Source of the DNA: a bacterium | GTDB lineage: Bacteria > RBG-13-66-14 | Assembly (NCBI GenBank): GCA_026398675.1 | Contig: JAPLSK010000140.1 | Location: 1 to 6,676 of the forward strand | DNA: 6,676 nucleotides | Reading direction: 5' to 3' | Shown: positions 5,962-6,676 of the stretch, in pieces | How the letters are laid out: every line of letters starts with the position of its first letter | Numbering within the stretch: position 1 is the first letter of the stretch | Notes under the pieces: model-generated | The model's database searches: none | The model's input: the letters and a program-made list of their open reading frames with translations, nothing else | Told to the model about the DNA's origin: nothing | Made by a program: the position numbers and the translations under genes

Positions 5962-6676
5962 GCCGTCGCCTCGCCGCCGGCGTAGTCCTTATCACTTTAT
6001 TCACCGCCTGCCAACCCGACGGCGAAATCGGGCACGGCGGCACGCTGAAACCGGCGCCCACCGAGATCCGGGTCCTCTTGCAGGAGACCGACGGGCTCCT
6101 GGTGGTGAACTGCCCCTCGGGGGCGATGATAACCGACGACTCCGACAAGCCGCTCTACACCGTTCCACTGGGTTGGGACCTGGTGTTCAAGCGCAACGAG
6201 TACGGCGTGCTGGCGGCCAACGGCGAGTGGCTGCGCTGCACGTGGGTGCGGATCAAGCCCCGGGATGAGGGGGACGGGCCGCCCCGGATCACGGTCAAGG
6301 GTTCGCCCTACCGCGGTTCTCTCACCGTCCGCTCCACCACGACGGGGACGCTGCAGGCGATAAACCGGATAGAGGTGGAGGATTACCTGCGGGGCGTTCT
6401 GCCCGAGGAGACCTACGCGAGCTGGCCGCCCGAGGCGCTCAAAAGCCAGGCCGTGGTGAGCCGGAGCTACGCCCTGGCGCGCATGAGCGACGACCCCGGC
6501 GCGGTTTTCCACCTGCGCGCCGACACCTCGTCCCAGGTCTACGGCGGGTACTACGCCGAGGATCCGCGCACCGACGAGGCGGTGGCCGCCACGATTGGCG
6601 AGGTCCTGGCCTACGGCGGCCGGATCGTGACCACCTTCTTCAGCTCCTGCTGCGGAGGCCACACCGCGGCCATAGA
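5958..6676 (+). CDS. SpoIID/LytB-domain lipoprotein, probable peptidoglycan glycan-strand lytic enzyme (partial, 3' end outside the window)
   Basis: The first 239 residues are visible. An N-terminal signal (MSRRLAAGVVLITLFTAC) ends in a lipobox-like FTAC with C18, suggesting a lipoprotein exported and anchored to a membrane; Phe at -3 is less common than Leu. A linker and a beta-rich stretch (about 36-125) precede the SpoIID core: INRIEVEDYLRGVLPEE (136-150), WPPEALKSQAVVSRSYAL (156-173), SSQVYGG (191-197), VLAYGGRIV (216-224) and FFSSCCGGHT (227-236). E150 aligns with the catalytic Glu of SpoIID lytic transglycosylases, which cut glycan strands lacking stem peptides. SpoIID domains are widespread in non-sporulating bacteria, so this is not evidence of sporulation. 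The start overlaps the trxB stop (ATGA) and has a strong GGAGG (5946-5950) 7 bases upstream, so the gene is probably cotranscribed with trxB. The frame is open to the end; a typical member would need roughly 60 or more further residues. Confidence 0.88.
   Translation, partial: MSRRLAAGVVLITLFTACQPDGEIGHGGTLKPAPTEIRVLLQETDGLLVVNCPSGAMITDDSDKPLYTVPLGWDLVFKRNEYGVLAANGEWLRCTWVRIKPRDEGDGPPRITVKGSPYRGSLTVRSTTTGTLQAINRIEVEDYLRGVLPEETYASWPPEALKSQAVVSRSYALARMSDDPGAVFHLRADTSSQVYGGYYAEDPRTDEAVAATIGEVLAYGGRIVTTFFSSCCGGHTAAI

Noticed and set aside
5958..6676. SpoIID domain as a sign of a spore-former
   Set aside because: SpoIID/LytB domains occur in many non-sporulating phyla, the protein looks like a lipoprotein rather than the sporulation SpoIID, and no other sporulation gene is present.

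Overview
The window comes from a GC-rich bacterial chromosome: third codon positions are mostly G or C, and GC-rich shadow ORFs occur on both strands. All supported genes lie on the + strand and are tightly packed. Neighbours either share a 4-base ATGA stop/start overlap (at 35-38, 1834-1837 and 5958-5961) or sit 42-97 bases apart. The lineage cannot be fixed from sequence alone. The class 1B PyrK/PyrD system and the unusual gene order suggest a bacterium outside the best-studied phyla, possibly an uncultured one; this is inference. No mobile element, tRNA, rRNA or CRISPR array was seen.

Region 1 (1-2337) concerns nucleotides. The tail of an unidentified upstream gene overlaps the start of a 600-residue single-chain fusion of PyrK (electron-transfer subunit) to class 1B PyrD (dihydroorotate dehydrogenase). 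These are normally two separate proteins. The stop of the fusion gene overlaps the start of nrdR, the repressor of ribonucleotide reductase genes. nrdR has a TAG codon at codon 38, exactly where the family carries the Phe of its RFTT motif, while the rest of the gene, before and after, is well conserved and in one frame. This is the most striking anomaly in the window: a recent nonsense mutation, an assembly error, or stop-codon recoding. A GC hairpin followed by TTTT (2346-2367) may end this unit.

Region 2 (2388-4968) concerns the cell surface. It holds a polytopic Wzx-like lipid-linked glycan flippase, then, after a 97-base leader, a non-hydrolysing UDP-N-acetylglucosamine 2-epimerase of the WecB/WbpI family. 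One would supply an activated amino sugar and the other would move a lipid-linked glycan across the membrane.

Region 3 (5011-6676) holds an NADPH-type thioredoxin reductase, then a predicted SpoIID/LytB-domain lipoprotein that is cut off by the window end. The lipoprotein is likely a peptidoglycan glycan-strand lytic enzyme and overlaps trxB by 4 bases. Most of the content is ordinary housekeeping. No wholly new system was identified; the parts worth attention are the amber codon in nrdR, the PyrK-PyrD fusion and a few local oddities.
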